Numbered from the stretch's first letter, positions 22,064 through 35,080 are shown. The stretch is DNA of 64,000 nucleotides from Acholeplasmataceae bacterium (GCA_021108415.1 JAIOQX010000002.1:558001-622000), one strand, 5' to 3'. A program made the numbers and translations. The notes: generated by a model not told the origin, from the letters alone.

Positions 22064-22870
22064 TTACCCCTTTTTAAACCCATAGATGGACCCCACAAGA
22101 TAATTTACTAATCTTGCTGGTAATACTTTTTGGAGAAAAATAAAAATTTTATATTTAATACCGATTGTTTTATATAACGGTAATCTTCTTTTTTTTACAA
22201 GTTTATAAATGACTTTTGCTGCATATTGAGCATCCATACCATTATGTTCATCATTTTCCATGACTTGGATAGACTTATCAACACGCTTTTCATATAGATC
22301 GCCTTCAAGTTCATTTTTCTTTCTGTTTTTCGTAAACCCTGTTTTGATATCACCTGGCATCACACTACATACTTGTATATTAAATGGACTTAATTCGATT
22401 TTTAAACTCTCAGAAAAAGCATTAATAGCTGCCTTCGAGCTGCTATAAAATCCTTGAAAAGGAATAGCAAGTCTCCCTGCAACACTACTTATGTTAATAA
22501 TTTTAGCTCTATTGGATTGTCTTAAAAATGGAAGCATCGCTTTTGTAGAATGAAAAACACCCATAAAATTAACGTCCATCATGTATTTTGCATCTTCAAG
22601 GGTTGTATGTTCAATACTTCCAGAAATACCCATACCTGCATTATTAATTAAACAATCAATATGTCCTTCTATATCAAATATTTCTTGATAAGCTTGTTTT
22701 AATTGTTCGTAATTCGTCACATCAGCTTGAATGCTTTTTACGCATTTATCATGAATTTTAGTTCTTGATATGCCATAAATGATATAGTTTTTTTGATTTA
22801 ATAGTTTTGCTGTTTCAAATCCTATACCACTTGAAGCGCCTGTGATGACTACTACTTTTGAATTATTCAT
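22064..22870 (-). CDS. short-chain dehydrogenase/reductase
   Basis: VVVITGASSGIGFETA, NNAGMG, YSSSKAAINAFSESLKIEL. Confidence 0.95.
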   Translation of the reverse strand: MNNSKVVVITGASSGIGFETAKLLNQKNYIIYGISRTKIHDKCVKSIQADVTNYEQLKQAYQEIFDIEGHIDCLINNAGMGISGSIEHTTLEDAKYMMDVNFMGVFHSTKAMLPFLRQSNRAKIINISSVAGRLAIPFQGFYSSSKAAINAFSESLKIELSPFNIQVCSVMPGDIKTGFTKNRKKNELEGDLYEKRVDKSIQVMENDEHNGMDAQYAAKVIYKLVKKRRLPLYKTIGIKYKIFIFLQKVLPARLVNYLVGSIYGFKKG

Positions 22871-24050
22871 TAAAATCTTCCAGTCCTTTAAGTACTTCTA
22901 CTATTTTTTCAATAGCTTGATCCATTTGTTCTTTTGTATGTGTTGCTGTATAACTTGTTCTAATCAAGCATTCTCCAACCGTTGTTGCTGGTGGAAGTAC
23001 TGGATTAACATAAACTCCATGCTCAAACAATTGATTACATGCAACCATTGTTCTTACTGGCATATACGTATATATTGGAATAATTGGTGTTTCAGATGGT
23101 CTTAATTCTAAACCTTTTGCTTTTAGACCAGTTCTCATATAATTTGCAATATCTCTTAAAGCTTTTACTCTTTCTGGTTCTCTTTTTAAGATTCTTAAAG
23201 CTTGAAGTGCAGCTGCTGCATTAGATGCAGGAATTGCTGCAGAAAAGATATATGGTCTTGAATTATGTCTGATATAGTCAACAACGTCATGACTTGCTGC
23301 TACATAACCACCAAGACTTGCTAATGATTTAGAAAAAGTACCCATAATGATATCCACTTCATCTTCTAAGCCAAAATGCTCTGCTGTTCCTCTACCATGC
23401 TCGCCGAGTACACCTAGACCATGTGCATCATCAACCATAACTCTTGCTTCATATTTTTTCGCTAATCTCACGATTTCTGGAAGATTTGCAATATCTCCAC
23501 TCATTGAAAAGACACCATCAGTTAGAATCAGTTTTCCTTTATTAGGATCTGCTTTTTCTAGTTTAGCCTCTAGATCTTCCATATCACTATGATTAAATCT
23601 AATCACTTCTGCATAAGATAGTCTTGTACCATCATAAATACTTGCGTGATTTTCTTTATCTGAAAATATTAAATCATTTCTTCCAGCAATAGCTGAGATA
23701 ATACCTAAATTAGATTGAAAACCAGTTGAAAATATAGTTGAATCTTCTTTATGTAAAAATTCAGCTAATTCTTTTTCAAATTGAACGTGTAGATCAAGTG
23801 TACCATTTAAAAATCTTGAACCAGACACACCAGTTCCATATTCGTTAGTTGCATCAACGGCAGCTTTAATAACCTCTGGATGAGAAGCGAGTCCTAAATA
23901 GTTATTAGAACCAATCATAATCATCTTTTTGCCTTCCATCTCAACAATTGTATCTTGTTTTGTGTTTAAGACGTGAAAATAAGGATAATATCCTGCTGCT
24001 TTAACTTTTTTTGCTGTATCATAGGTGAAACATTTTTTAAATAAATCCAT
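22863..24050 (-). CDS. PLP-dependent alpha-oxoamine synthase family; resembles serine palmitoyltransferase more than Kbl/BioF
   Basis: GVSGSRFLNGTLDLHVQFEKELAEFL, DGVFSMSGDIANLPEIV, VDDAHGLGVLGEHGRG, GTFSKSLASLGGYVAA, VNPVLPPA. Confidence 0.85.
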   Translation of the reverse strand: MDLFKKCFTYDTAKKVKAAGYYPYFHVLNTKQDTIVEMEGKKMIMIGSNNYLGLASHPEVIKAAVDATNEYGTGVSGSRFLNGTLDLHVQFEKELAEFLHKEDSTIFSTGFQSNLGIISAIAGRNDLIFSDKENHASIYDGTRLSYAEVIRFNHSDMEDLEAKLEKADPNKGKLILTDGVFSMSGDIANLPEIVRLAKKYEARVMVDDAHGLGVLGEHGRGTAEHFGLEDEVDIIMGTFSKSLASLGGYVAASHDVVDYIRHNSRPYIFSAAIPASNAAAALQALRILKREPERVKALRDIANYMRTGLKAKGLELRPSETPIIPIYTYMPVRTMVACNQLFEHGVYVNPVLPPATTVGECLIRTSYTATHTKEQMDQAIEKIVEVLKGLEDFNE

Positions 24051-24230
24051 AGTTTTTTCCTCACTTTAAAAAACTGCATATGTCTATTATAGCCTAAGAC
24101 ATGTTAATTCACTCAATTATGACGTTATTTTAAAATACGCATTTGAATGAACATATACTATTGTATTAGATTAAGTCCAAAAGGTCAAGGAATTTTTTTG
24201 AGTTACTACCTATAATTTAAGAAATTAGTT

Positions 24231-24260
24231 AAAAAAACGGTATATATAAATATATACCGA
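24231..24260 (-). terminator. terminator after PfkB-family kinase
   Basis: CGGTATATAT..ATATATACCG then T7 on minus strand. Confidence 0.7.
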
Positions 24261-24290
24261 CCATTTTTTTATCTGTTTGATGATTTATCT

Positions 24291-25178
24291 TTATTTGATT
24301 TTTACCTTTATTTTTTCTTGACACATCTCTTCTGAGACAGCTTTTTCATCTTGTAATGTGATTAGCGCTGCTCTTGTTCCATATATTAATGGATCAAGAT
24401 CGCATACCTTTGCATAAATCACACCAGCAAGATATGCATCACCTGCACCTGCTGTATTTTTGATGTTTACAGTTCTATTCTTCATCTCTTTAAATGAGTC
24501 TTTTGCGACATAAAAAGAGCCTTTAGCACCTTTTGTAATATAAACTTCACCTACACCTTGAGTGATAAAGTATTTACCTAAATCTTGATCACTTAGTTTG
24601 TTATTTGCTTGAGCTAAATGATTAGCTTCTAAAAGGTTCATTTTTAAGGTATGCACATATGGATAAATAGCCTTGATTTTATCTGCTTTTTGACAAGAAA
24701 TCGCATCAATATAGATTTCTTTATTTTGATAAGTCTTTGCAATATAAATCAGCGTTTCTTGAGACAAATTTGTGTCAAGTACAATTAAATCTGATCTTAA
24801 AAAGATATTATGTCTTTTTTTAACATCTTCTATGCTTAAGGTTTCTATCTCATCCATTAATGCCATAGATACTACATGATCATTTTCTTCGTTTAAAATC
24901 GATAAATAACTAGGTGTTTGTTCAACGGTAGTTGCAGATAATTTAAGCTTAGCTTCTTGTGCTGATTTCATAATCCAACGTCTACCCTCATCTTTACCTA
25001 AAACAGTAAAAAGAGTCGTATCAACATCTAATCGAGCTAGATTTTCTGCGATGTTTCTTGCGACACCACCTAATGATCTTTTCAAATATCCTGGATTAGA
25101 ATCTCCTAAAATTAATTTGTCTTTTGGATATGCAAATATATCTATTACAGATCCACCTATTACTAATACTTTTTTCAT
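24291..25178 (-). CDS. PfkB-family carbohydrate kinase, pseudouridine-kinase-like
   Basis: VLVIGGSVIDIFAYP, GGVARNIAENLARL, NTAGAGDAYLAGVIY. Confidence 0.85.
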   Translation of the reverse strand: MKKVLVIGGSVIDIFAYPKDKLILGDSNPGYLKRSLGGVARNIAENLARLDVDTTLFTVLGKDEGRRWIMKSAQEAKLKLSATTVEQTPSYLSILNEENDHVVSMALMDEIETLSIEDVKKRHNIFLRSDLIVLDTNLSQETLIYIAKTYQNKEIYIDAISCQKADKIKAIYPYVHTLKMNLLEANHLAQANNKLSDQDLGKYFITQGVGEVYITKGAKGSFYVAKDSFKEMKNRTVNIKNTAGAGDAYLAGVIYAKVCDLDPLIYGTRAALITLQDEKAVSEEMCQEKIKVKIK

Positions 25179-25291
25179 ATTATCACCTACATCTATTTTA
25201 CCATTTTTGACCCTATATTATAAGTATTAAGAGCAATTACTTGTCTTTACTGATGTTTACAATAAAAAGGATTAAATAGATGCGGTAAAAG

Positions 25292-25483
25292 TTATGACTT
25301 TGATATCTTGTTTTCTATAACTTTAATAGACTCCATAATCAAATAAAAAGCTACAGCTGCAGATAAGTATAATAGACCTTCTTCAAAGTGAGAAGGATTA
25401 TCAATCGCTGCAATAAAACTTAATAAAAAAACCACACATAACAATATGATGATTACGCTTAGACTCAAATATAATTTTTTCAT
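25292..25483 (-). CDS. small two-TM membrane protein
   Basis: 63-aa hydrophobic ORF with RBS-like AGGA upstream; resembles its neighbour. Confidence 0.5.
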   Translation of the reverse strand: MKKLYLSLSVIIILLCVVFLLSFIAAIDNPSHFEEGLLYLSAAVAFYLIMESIKVIENKISKS

Positions 25484-25487
25484 TCGA

Positions 25488-25670
25488 CTAGTCCTTTCTT
25501 AAGAGATTAAACAAAGCTGCTGCTAAAAAAACAGAAAATAAAATTGAAATACTTAAAAAACTTATGGCCGCTTCAATTTCCTCAATTGGATTAATAATTC
25601 CTGCTACTAAAAAAATCACACATATGATCACAATTAGTACAGATAAAACATTAAATATTATTTTTTTCAT
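25488..25670 (-). CDS. small two-TM membrane protein
   Basis: likely starts at internal MKKIIFNVLS with GGAGGGGAAATG upstream; similar layout to 25292..25483. Confidence 0.5.
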   Translation of the reverse strand: MKKIIFNVLSVLIVIICVIFLVAGIINPIEEIEAAISFLSISILFSVFLAAALFNLLRKD

Positions 25671-25784
25671 TTCCCCTCCAAATATATTTGGTTTCCACCG
25701 TTTCCTCATATTCTATCAATTAAGAAATGTTTTGTCAATCGCAATTCTACTTATAATATGCTAAATACTCATGTATTTATAGAA

Positions 25785-25825
25785 TAAAAAAACACTTCCA
25801 TACTTGATGTAGTATGGAAGTGCTT
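25785..25825 (-). terminator. terminator after rpoC
   Basis: CACTTCCATAC/GTATGGAAGTG hairpin plus T7. Confidence 0.85.
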
Positions 25826-25829
25826 GAAT

Positions 25830-28800
25830 TTAAAATTGGTAATCGTCTTCCTCTTCTTCAAATGAAGTATTAGAACGATCATATTCAAATGCTTTATCTC
25901 TTAGGATACCTGTACCAGCAGGAATTAATCCACCAATAATAACATTTTCTTTTAGGCCATGAAGCTCATCTGTTTTACCTCTAATTGCTGCATCAGTTAA
26001 GATTCTTGTTGTTTCTTGGAATGATGCTGCTGATAAGAATGAATCAGATCTCAAGGATGCTCTTGTAATACCTAATAAGATTGGACGACCTACTGCAGGA
26101 CGTTTAAATGCTGCAAAAGCTTTTCTGTTTTCACGTTTAAATGCTGCAACTGATACTTCAGTACCTGGTAGTAATTCTGTATCACCTTCAGTAACAACGC
26201 TAATTCTTCTAAGCATTTGTCTAATGATAATTTCAATGTGCTTATCACTAATTTCAACACCTTGTGCACGATATACTTTTTGAACTTCTTCTAAGATATA
26301 CATCTCAGCAGCTTCAGTAGATACAATACGCAACAATTCTTTAGGATTAATTGAGCCTAGTGTTAATCTTTGACCAGCTTTTACGCTAGCGCTCTTACGA
26401 ACTAAAGATTCAACATTTGGATCAATGGTATATTTGTATTCTTTGTTTTCAGCATCTGTAATGGTAATAATTGATGTACCACCACGTTGACGATCAACTG
26501 ATTTAACTTTTCCATCGACTTCACATAGTACAGCTTTCCCTTTAGGGTTTCTCGCTTCAAATAACTCTTGGATACGAGGAAGACCTTGGGTGATATCTGA
26601 TGCAGATGCCACACCACCAGTATGGAAGGTTCTCATGGTTAACTGAGTCCCTGGTTCACCAATTGATTGAGCAGCTACTACACCTACAGCTTCTCCAACT
26701 TCAACTCTTGTGTTAGTTGCTAGGTTTCTACCATAACATTTTGCACAAACGCCGTTATCAGAATTACATGTAAGATTTGATCTAATTTCGATTTCAGTCA
26801 AACCTGCTTGAATAATATCTGTACCAATTTCTTCGGTGATTAATTCATTTCTTTTAACTAAGACTTCTTTAGTCTTAGGATTTAATACATCTTTTGACGC
26901 AAAGCGGCCAACGATTCTATCATATAATGGCACGATTTCTTTTGTGTCATCCATAACAGATCTCATCACAACGCCACGTTCTGTACCACAATCTTCATCA
27001 ACGACGATGACATCTTGTGAAACGTCAACTAAACGACGAGTTAAGTAACCTGATTCTGCAGTCTTTAAGGCAGTATCAGTAGACCCTTTTCTAGCCCCAT
27101 GGGTAGAAATAAAGAATTCAGATACAGTTAAGCCTTCTCTAAATGATGCTTGTACTGGAACTTCAATGGTTTCACCCTTTGGATTATTCATCAGTCCACG
27201 CATACCAGCTAGTTGCGAGAAGTTTGATGCGTTACCACGGGCACCAGAGTCACTCATCATATAGATATTATTATCGCTGTCAAATTCAGCCATAAGTCCA
27301 ACTTGGATTTCATCACGTGCATCTTGCCATTGTTTAATAACTAGGTCACGACGTTCACGGTCTGTTAACATACCATCTTCATACCAATCATTGATTTGTT
27401 CAATCGCTTTATTAGTTTGATCGATACGTTCACCCTTCTTAGAATAAACATTAATATCTGCAAACGATACAGTAATACCTGCAATTGTAGAATATTTAAA
27501 TCCTAAATCCTTAAGTCTATCAAGCATCTTAGATGTTTCTGAGATTTGTAATTGCTTAAAGACTTGAGCAATAATTTGTGATAAGAATTTCTTCTTAAAT
27601 GGTCCTGGTACATATGCATCTAACATAAAGTCTTTTGGATTCATACCTTTAGCCATAAAATACTTGTCAGGTGTTTTTTGTTCTAAGTTTTCTAAAGTTG
27701 GTTCATTTAAATATGGGAACGTTGGAGGCAAAATTCTATTAAAGATTAATTTACCTAAAGTTGTTAATAAATATTTGTTTAATTGGTCTGCTGCAAATTT
27801 TTGATTAATTGATCTTGGATCAATCATAATTCTTGTATGAAGCCCAATTTCATCATGTTGATATGCAAGATATGCTTCATCAAAATCAAAGAAGAAATGA
27901 CCTTCATTACGATGTGTATGATGATGTTCCTCTAAGCGAATATCAGCACGATATCCTTTAAATTCACGTTCATATCTCTCTTCAATAGTTAAGTAGTAAT
28001 TACCTAATACCATATCTTGGGATGGCGTAACAACAGGCTTTCCGTCTTTTGGATTTAAGATGTTATTTGATGCTAGCATCAATAATCTTGCTTCCGCTTG
28101 TGCTTCATTAGATAGTGGCACATGGACAGCCATTTGGTCTCCGTCAAAGTCAGCGTTAAACGCAACTGTAACAAGTGGGTGTAAGCGAATTGCTTTACCG
28201 TCAATTAATTTAGGTTCAAATGCTTGAATACCAAGTCTATGAAGTGTAGGTGCACGGTTTAATAGAACTGGATGTTCTTTAACAACTTTTTCTAAAGCTG
28301 CCCATACATCATCATCCATACGATCGTATTTAGAGTTTGCGTTTTTCTTAGAGTTTTGATCATCGCCTTGCATTCTTTGCAATTCTCTTAATACAAATGG
28401 TTTAAATAAAGTGATTGCCATTTCTCTTGGAATACCACATTGATACATTTCTAAGTCTGGTCCAACAATAATAACTGAACGACCTGAATAGTCAACACGT
28501 TTTCCAAGTAGATTTTGTCTAAATCGACCTTGTTTACCACGTAGCATATCTGATAATGATTTTAAGTGTCTGTTTCTTTCTACTGCTGCTTTTTTACCGC
28601 GTTTAGCGTTATCAAATAAAGCATCAACAGCTTCTTGTAACATACGTTTTTCATTTTTAGTAATCAATCTTGGTGCCATTTGTTCTTTTTGTTTCTTTAA
28701 ACGATTATTTCTGTTTAGAATACGACGATATAAGTCGTTAAGGTCAGTTGTCGCGAAACGTCCACCATCAAGTGCAACCATTGGTCTTAAATCTGGTGGG

Positions 28801-30005
28801 ATGACTGGAATTACATCCATAACCATCCATTCTGGTTTGTTATCAGAATTGTTAAATGCTTCAACAACTTCTAAGCGTTTAATAATACGTTCTCTTTTTT
28901 GTTTAGACGCAGTTTTTAGTTTTCTTCTTAAAGATTTAACTTCTTTGTCTAAGTCTAATTCTTGTAATAACTTTTTAACAGCTTCAGCGCCAGTCAATGC
29001 TTGGAATTTTGAACCATATTGTTCAGTTAACATTGAATAGTCTTGTTCTGATAAGATTTGTTTTTTAGTTAATGGTGCACTGCCTGGATCTGTAACGATA
29101 TAAGATGCATGATAGACAACTTCTTCTAATGATTTAGCTTTTATACCTAAAAGGATTGCTAATCTTGAAGGTGAATTTTTTAAATACCAAGTATGAACAA
29201 CTGGTGCTTCTAATTCAATATGTCCCATACGTTCTCTACGTACTTTTGATTCAGTAATTTCAATACCACATTTTTGACAGATTTGTCCTTTGTTTCCGCT
29301 TTGTTTTTTACCACAAGCACATTGATAATCTCTTGTAGGTCCAAAGATTCTTTCGCAGAACAAGCCGCCTTCTTCAGGTTTAGATGTTCTATAGTTAATG
29401 GTTTCGTGTGTTTTAACTTCACCATAAGACCATTGTCTGATTTCATCTGGTGCTGCAATACGAATCTTTAAATGAGAAAATGTACGTGAACCATATCCTT
29501 TACGAACTGGTTTAACATGACGTGCGATACGTTCAGTTAAATCAACATCTAGTGCACTTTCAACATCTTCTAAGACTTCAGCATCTGCTTCTTCAACAAC
29601 ATCTTTAACACTTTCAGTATGTGTGTGTTCTTTTAATGCGTCAAATCCATATAATTCTAATGTTGTATTAATCTCTTGACGAAGAATTAAATCTTCTTCA
29701 AATAAATGATATAAGGTGTGACGATCAAAATCTAAAAATTGCTTTAAATCATAAACGCCTGCATCTTTTAATATAGAAACTGTTTCATCATTTAAATTAA
29801 GATTTTCTAATGGTCTAGGTAGCGAGTATTTACGTAATATAGATTTTGTTTCTTCATAGCTTTCACCAAGAAGCATTGATAATTCTTTTAATGTAAATGT
29901 ATTGAAATCTTCTAATTGATCGATACCAGCAAGTTTTAATGCAGTGAGAGCATCTTGAGACAGTTTTAAAGATTCAACGTGTAACGTTAGTTTTTCTTTT
30001 GCCAT
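25830..30005 (-). CDS. rpoC: RNA polymerase beta' subunit
   Basis: [16 protein letters not shown]; zinc finger [21 protein letters not shown]. Confidence 0.99.
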   Translation of the reverse strand: MAKEKLTLHVESLKLSQDALTALKLAGIDQLEDFNTFTLKELSMLLGESYEETKSILRKYSLPRPLENLNLNDETVSILKDAGVYDLKQFLDFDRHTLYHLFEEDLILRQEINTTLELYGFDALKEHTHTESVKDVVEEADAEVLEDVESALDVDLTERIARHVKPVRKGYGSRTFSHLKIRIAAPDEIRQWSYGEVKTHETINYRTSKPEEGGLFCERIFGPTRDYQCACGKKQSGNKGQICQKCGIEITESKVRRERMGHIELEAPVVHTWYLKNSPSRLAILLGIKAKSLEEVVYHASYIVTDPGSAPLTKKQILSEQDYSMLTEQYGSKFQALTGAEAVKKLLQELDLDKEVKSLRRKLKTASKQKRERIIKRLEVVEAFNNSDNKPEWMVMDVIPVIPPDLRPMVALDGGRFATTDLNDLYRRILNRNNRLKKQKEQMAPRLITKNEKRMLQEAVDALFDNAKRGKKAAVERNRHLKSLSDMLRGKQGRFRQNLLGKRVDYSGRSVIIVGPDLEMYQCGIPREMAITLFKPFVLRELQRMQGDDQNSKKNANSKYDRMDDDVWAALEKVVKEHPVLLNRAPTLHRLGIQAFEPKLIDGKAIRLHPLVTVAFNADFDGDQMAVHVPLSNEAQAEARLLMLASNNILNPKDGKPVVTPSQDMVLGNYYLTIEERYEREFKGYRADIRLEEHHHTHRNEGHFFFDFDEAYLAYQHDEIGLHTRIMIDPRSINQKFAADQLNKYLLTTLGKLIFNRILPPTFPYLNEPTLENLEQKTPDKYFMAKGMNPKDFMLDAYVPGPFKKKFLSQIIAQVFKQLQISETSKMLDRLKDLGFKYSTIAGITVSFADINVYSKKGERIDQTNKAIEQINDWYEDGMLTDRERRDLVIKQWQDARDEIQVGLMAEFDSDNNIYMMSDSGARGNASNFSQLAGMRGLMNNPKGETIEVPVQASFREGLTVSEFFISTHGARKGSTDTALKTAESGYLTRRLVDVSQDVIVVDEDCGTERGVVMRSVMDDTKEIVPLYDRIVGRFASKDVLNPKTKEVLVKRNELITEEIGTDIIQAGLTEIEIRSNLTCNSDNGVCAKCYGRNLATNTRVEVGEAVGVVAAQSIGEPGTQLTMRTFHTGGVASASDITQGLPRIQELFEARNPKGKAVLCEVDGKVKSVDRQRGGTSIITITDAENKEYKYTIDPNVESLVRKSASVKAGQRLTLGSINPKELLRIVSTEAAEMYILEEVQKVYRAQGVEISDKHIEIIIRQMLRRISVVTEGDTELLPGTEVSVAAFKRENRKAFAAFKRPAVGRPILLGITRASLRSDSFLSAASFQETTRILTDAAIRGKTDELHGLKENVIIGGLIPAGTGILRDKAFEYDRSNTSFEEEEDDYQF

Positions 30006-33000
30006 TAGCGATACCCTCCTTTACTAAAGGTTGTTTTTGTATGATCAACTAGTGATTTAGTTGCTTCATTTTCTCCAGTTTCAGCATCAATAAGTTCAAC
30101 ATATAATCCTAATGATTGTAATTCTCTTGTTAATACTCTAAATGATTCTGGAATTGAAGCTTGTGGAATTGGTTTATCATGTGTGATTGAAGAGTAAACT
30201 TTATTTCTACCAATCATATCATCTGATTTAACGGTTAACATTTCTTGTAGAGTATGAGCTGCACCATAAGCATATAGTGCCCAAACTTCCATTTCACCGA
30301 AACGTTGTCCACCATTTTGAGCTTTACCACCCATTGGTTGTTGTGTAACTAGTGTATAAGGTCCAACTGATCTTGCATGAAGTTTATCATCAACCATGTG
30401 AGATAGTTTAATCATGTACATGACACCAACTGAAACTCTATTATCAAAGGCTTCACCTGTACGTCCATCATATAATTGAACTTTTCCATCTTCACCAAAT
30501 GCTGCAAGCATCTTTTGGTCAAGTTCGTAATTGTATTTTTCCATCTCATTCATTTGTTCAACTGGTTTTTTAGGTTTAATTGAATCTAGTGTTTTTTGTC
30601 TTGATTCTTTCATGATTGACTTTAAGTCTTCATCATTTAAACCATCAAATACTGGTGTTGCAATCTTGATGCCTAAGTTCTTAGCTGCAATTCCTAAATG
30701 GATTTCTAATACTTGTCCAATATTCATACGAGAAGGAACCCCTAGTGGATTAAGCATGATGTCTACTGGTGTACCATCAGCCATATGTGGCATATCTTCT
30801 CTTGGTAATATTCTAGAGATAACCCCTTTATTACCATGACGACCAGCCATTTTATCCCCTTCAGAGATCTTACGTTTTTTAGCTACATAAACTGTAATAG
30901 ATTCGTTTACTCCACTTGGAAGTACGTCTCCATTTTTCTTAGAGAAGTATTGGATAGATTGAACAATCCCTCCTCCACCATGTGGAACTCTTAGAGATGA
31001 ATCTCTATATTCTCTTGATTTTTCACCGATAACCGCATGAATTAACTTTTCTGATGGGCTTGGTTCAAATACACCTTTAGGTGTTATTTTACCAACTAAG
31101 ATGTCGCCTTCACTAACTTCACTACCCGCGATAACTATACCACGTTCATCTAAGTTTTTAAGTGCGTCATAACCAGCATTTGGAACTTCTCTGGTAATTT
31201 CTTCTCTACCATTTCCAGTTTTTAATTCTCTAGTTTCGATTTCATATTCATCAATATGTATAGATGTATAAACATCGTCTTTAACTAATTCTTCAGATAA
31301 AATAATCGCATCTTCATAGTTGTAACCTTCCCAAGTCATAAACGCAACAGTTACATTTCTACCTAGGGCAAGTTCACCTTTATCTGTTGAAGGACCATCT
31401 GCGATGATATCTCCAGCATTGACGAATTCTTGTTCCTTAACGATAGGTCTTTGAAGCACGTTAGTATCTTGGTTAGATCTAAAGAAGTTAATTAAATTAA
31501 ATGTTTTGCTATTTCCCATGCCATAATCTTTTAATGTTTTAGCAATTTGATATGTAAATTCTAAAGTTGGATCAAATAAGACATTGTTTCCAACCATAAC
31601 TTTATCATCTGGTTTTTGTGTAATGATGATTTTTGTACCATCTGCATAAGTAACAAAACCTGATACATCTGCTACAACTACTGAACCTGAATCTTTTGCT
31701 GCACGATATTCAATACCAGTTCCTACAATAGGAGAATCTGATTTTAATAGCGGTACTGCTTGTCTTTGCATGTTGGCACCCATAAGTGCTCTTGATGCAT
31801 CATCATGTTCCAAGAATGGAATGGTTGATGTCGCAACAGAAACAATTTGCTTAGGACTAACATCCATGTAAGTAACTTCATCAAGTTCAAACATCGACGT
31901 TTCACCACGATGACGACCAATGATTTTCTCTTCTATGATGACACCTTTTTCATCTAGGTGTGTAGCTGCTGAAGCGATAACTTCATGATACTCTTCATCT
32001 GCTGTTAAATAATGAATGTCTTCAGTTACTACTGGTTTTCCACTCTTACGATCAACTTTTAAATATGGTGTTTGAATAAATCCATATTGGTCAACTTTAC
32101 CATAAGTTGCAAGTGAAGAAATCAAACCAATTGAAGGACCTTCAGGTGTTTCAATTGGACAAATTCTACCATAGTGAGAGTTATGAACGTCACGGACTTC
32201 AACGCCAGCACGATCTCTTGCTAGACCACCTGTACCAAGTGCAGATACTCTTCTTTTTTGAGTAAGTTCTGCTAGTGGATTGATTTGATCCATGAATTGT
32301 GAAAGTTGTGAACTTCCAAAGAATGTTTTAATTGCACCAGCAAGTGGTGTCATATTAATAATATTAGAAGGTGTTGCATCAGCAAATGTTGTTGTTGACA
32401 TCTTGTCTTTAATATTCTTTTCTGCTCTTGCAAGTCCGATTCTAAATTGATTTTTTAACAATTCGCCAATTAATCTTAAACGACGATTTCCTAAATGGTC
32501 AATATCATCTGTGTTGCCTAGTCCATCGTATAAATTTAAATAATAACTCATAGATGCTACAACATCAGATAGTGTAATATGTTCTCTATCTTCTCTTTGA
32601 TCGTTACCAATTACTTTAACTGGATAGATACGATCTGTTTCTTTATCTTTAACAGTGACTTCAATCATTTCCACGATAACGCCACTACGTTCTAATTCTT
32701 TTTCATAAATATCTTTAACACCAAAGAAATATTTAATCACTTTTTCATCTAAAGACTGACGGTTTCTTCTTAAAATCACAAATACATCATCATTGATTTC
32801 AGTATTTTTAGCAACTAAGACTTCGCCAGTTCTTAAATTAATGATATTTTCTTTTGTATATAATTCGTCTCCACCATCTGGAAGATGAACCGCTAAGATT
32901 TCATTAGGCGTTTCATTTTGTAATGATTCTTCTTTAGAGATAACTTCGCTGCGAAGAATGTGGCGGTTTTCTCTTAAGATACTAATGATTTCTTCAGTAA

Positions 33001-33940
33001 TTTTTGTTTCTTTAGCGACTAAGACTTCACCCGTTTCTGGGTTAATGATATCTGTAGCTGTATATGTATTTAAAATACGTTGAAGTACGTCTAATTTTTT
33101 ATTAAATTTATAACGTCCAACAGCAGCTAAATCATAACGACGACGTTCAAATAAACGCATGCGAACAAATTCTCTTGCAGCATCTGCAGGAACTTTTTCA
33201 CCTTGTCTTAATTTAGAGTATAAATCAATGATGGCTTCATCACTGTTTTTTGTTTCATCTTTGTCAAAAGTAGCATCCATGAAAACAGATTTACCAAATA
33301 GTTCGTAAATCTCTTTCTTTGTAGAAAATCCTAATGCACGCATCATCGTGGTCATTGGAACTTTTTTTGAACGATCTAGCTTCGCATACATAATGTTTTT
33401 TGAACCTAGTTCATATTCTATCCAAGCACCTCTTGTTGGAATAACTTGTGCTGAATACTTCGTTTGATTTAATTTTTTGTCTAGCTCACTTGTAAAATAT
33501 GCACCTGATGAACGAATAATTTGTGATACAACTACACGTTCAGCTCCGTTAATGACAAAAGTCCCCGATGGTGTCATATAAGGGATTTCACACATAAGAA
33601 CTACGTTTTCACGAACTTCTCCGGTTATTGCATTTTCTAGTTTCACACGAGCAGAGAGTTGTTTCGCATAATTGACATCTCTAACTTTTGATTCTTGAAT
33701 ACCATATTTGGGTTCCGTTAAATAATGTTCCTCAAAATATAGTTTTAAATCGCCATTATGTCCTTCAATGGGCGAAATATCTTCTAACAGTTCTTTAATA
33801 CCCTCGTCAATAAACCATTTAAAAGCTTTGGTTTGAATTTCTATGAGGTCTGGTAAATCAATGTCATAGCGCATTTTAGAATAATTTCTGCGCTTAGCTT
33901 TTTCACCATATTTGACGTCGCGATATTCCATATTCCACAC
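30005..33940 (-). CDS. rpoB: RNA polymerase beta subunit
   Basis: [35 protein letters not shown]; start may be the Met at 33931. Confidence 0.99.
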   Translation of the reverse strand: MWNMEYRDVKYGEKAKRRNYSKMRYDIDLPDLIEIQTKAFKWFIDEGIKELLEDISPIEGHNGDLKLYFEEHYLTEPKYGIQESKVRDVNYAKQLSARVKLENAITGEVRENVVLMCEIPYMTPSGTFVINGAERVVVSQIIRSSGAYFTSELDKKLNQTKYSAQVIPTRGAWIEYELGSKNIMYAKLDRSKKVPMTTMMRALGFSTKKEIYELFGKSVFMDATFDKDETKNSDEAIIDLYSKLRQGEKVPADAAREFVRMRLFERRRYDLAAVGRYKFNKKLDVLQRILNTYTATDIINPETGEVLVAKETKITEEIISILRENRHILRSEVISKEESLQNETPNEILAVHLPDGGDELYTKENIINLRTGEVLVAKNTEINDDVFVILRRNRQSLDEKVIKYFFGVKDIYEKELERSGVIVEMIEVTVKDKETDRIYPVKVIGNDQREDREHITLSDVVASMSYYLNLYDGLGNTDDIDHLGNRRLRLIGELLKNQFRIGLARAEKNIKDKMSTTTFADATPSNIINMTPLAGAIKTFFGSSQLSQFMDQINPLAELTQKRRVSALGTGGLARDRAGVEVRDVHNSHYGRICPIETPEGPSIGLISSLATYGKVDQYGFIQTPYLKVDRKSGKPVVTEDIHYLTADEEYHEVIASAATHLDEKGVIIEEKIIGRHRGETSMFELDEVTYMDVSPKQIVSVATSTIPFLEHDDASRALMGANMQRQAVPLLKSDSPIVGTGIEYRAAKDSGSVVVADVSGFVTYADGTKIIITQKPDDKVMVGNNVLFDPTLEFTYQIAKTLKDYGMGNSKTFNLINFFRSNQDTNVLQRPIVKEQEFVNAGDIIADGPSTDKGELALGRNVTVAFMTWEGYNYEDAIILSEELVKDDVYTSIHIDEYEIETRELKTGNGREEITREVPNAGYDALKNLDERGIVIAGSEVSEGDILVGKITPKGVFEPSPSEKLIHAVIGEKSREYRDSSLRVPHGGGGIVQSIQYFSKKNGDVLPSGVNESITVYVAKKRKISEGDKMAGRHGNKGVISRILPREDMPHMADGTPVDIMLNPLGVPSRMNIGQVLEIHLGIAAKNLGIKIATPVFDGLNDEDLKSIMKESRQKTLDSIKPKKPVEQMNEMEKYNYELDQKMLAAFGEDGKVQLYDGRTGEAFDNRVSVGVMYMIKLSHMVDDKLHARSVGPYTLVTQQPMGGKAQNGGQRFGEMEVWALYAYGAAHTLQEMLTVKSDDMIGRNKVYSSITHDKPIPQASIPESFRVLTRELQSLGLYVELIDAETGENEATKSLVDHTKTTFSKGGYR

Positions 33941-34046
33941 TCCTATCGTATTTGGAAATTACGTATTTTTAATGTTTTTTTCAATAAAAAAACAATATTA
34001 TGCATTTAAATATATTATCATATATTTTGTAAATAGTCAATGAATA

Positions 34047-34643
34047 TTAGCCTTTTTTAGCTAAAAGAATCCAATATCCCTTTTCTTTAGCAACAATAAC
34101 ACAATTAGAGAATAATTGCTCTAATTTGGCATATGTCGATGGTGCTCCTTGTTTCTTTTGAATGACACAATAGAAACTTCCACCAGAAAGTAGGTGTTCA
34201 TAGCTTTGTTCATACAATTTGAACACAACTTCTTTACCTGCTCTAATAGGTGGATTTGATATAATTAAGTCAACTTGTTCAGTTACTTGATCAAATAAAT
34301 AACTTTTGCTAATAGTCGTGTTATTTATTTGATTGAGTTTGCTGTTTTTCATCGCAAGTTCAACTGCTCTTTGATTAATGTCATACATAAAAACATGCAC
34401 ATCTGGATATCGTTTTGCTAGATATATTCCTATAGGTCCATATCCACATCCCATATCAATGATAGTTTTAGTATCTAATCCGACATCAATATGTTTAAGT
34501 AGTTGTCTTGTCCCAAAATCAAGATTTTCCTTACTAAAGACCCCACGGTCTGTAAAGAATTCAAAGCGGGTTTCATTAATGATAATCTCTTTTTTTCTGA
34601 TGTCGTGATTTAAGTTTTTATCTTCTTGAAAATAGTGACTCAT
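34047..34643 (-). CDS. RsmC-like class I SAM methyltransferase (YbxB type)
   Basis: IIDMGCGYGPIGIYLAKRYP, LIISNPPIRAGKEV; between rplL and rpoB. Confidence 0.9.
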   Translation of the reverse strand: MSHYFQEDKNLNHDIRKKEIIINETRFEFFTDRGVFSKENLDFGTRQLLKHIDVGLDTKTIIDMGCGYGPIGIYLAKRYPDVHVFMYDINQRAVELAMKNSKLNQINNTTISKSYLFDQVTEQVDLIISNPPIRAGKEVVFKLYEQSYEHLLSGGSFYCVIQKKQGAPSTYAKLEQLFSNCVIVAKEKGYWILLAKKG

Positions 34644-34660
34644 AGGTCCCCCTTTGACAG

Positions 34661-34690
34661 CGAAAAAACCCGAGATCATATCTCAGGTTA
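34661..34690 (-). terminator. terminator/attenuator after rplL
   Basis: ACCTGAGA TATGAT CTCGGGTTTTTT. Confidence 0.65.
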
Positions 34691-34711
34691 AATCTTCACT
34701 TGTCTTAATAA

Positions 34712-35080
34712 TTATTTAACTTCAACAGTTGCGCCTGCTTCTTCTAATTTAGCTTTCAAAGCGTCTGCGTCTTCTTTCTTAATCTTTTCTTTGATAACTG
34801 CATCTGCAGTTTCAGTTAATTTCTTAGCATCTGCTAATCCAAGACCAGTAACTTCACGTACGATCTTAATAACTGCGATCTTAGTTGATCCGAAATTTTT
34901 AAGAATTACATCAAATTCAGTTTGTTCTTCTTCTGCTGCTGCAGCTGCTGCTGCTGGTGCTGCTACCGCTGTTGGGTCGATACCGAATTCTTCTTTTAAA
35001 CCATCTACTAATTCTTTAATTTCTAATAAAGTCATTTCTTTTAAAGCTTCAATAAAAGCTTGTTTTGTTAATTTAGCCAT
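34712..35080 (-). CDS. rplL: 50S ribosomal protein L7/L12
   Basis: [34 protein letters not shown]. Confidence 0.98.
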   Translation of the reverse strand: MAKLTKQAFIEALKEMTLLEIKELVDGLKEEFGIDPTAVAAPAAAAAAAEEEQTEFDVILKNFGSTKIAVIKIVREVTGLGLADAKKLTETADAVIKEKIKKEDADALKAKLEEAGATVEVK

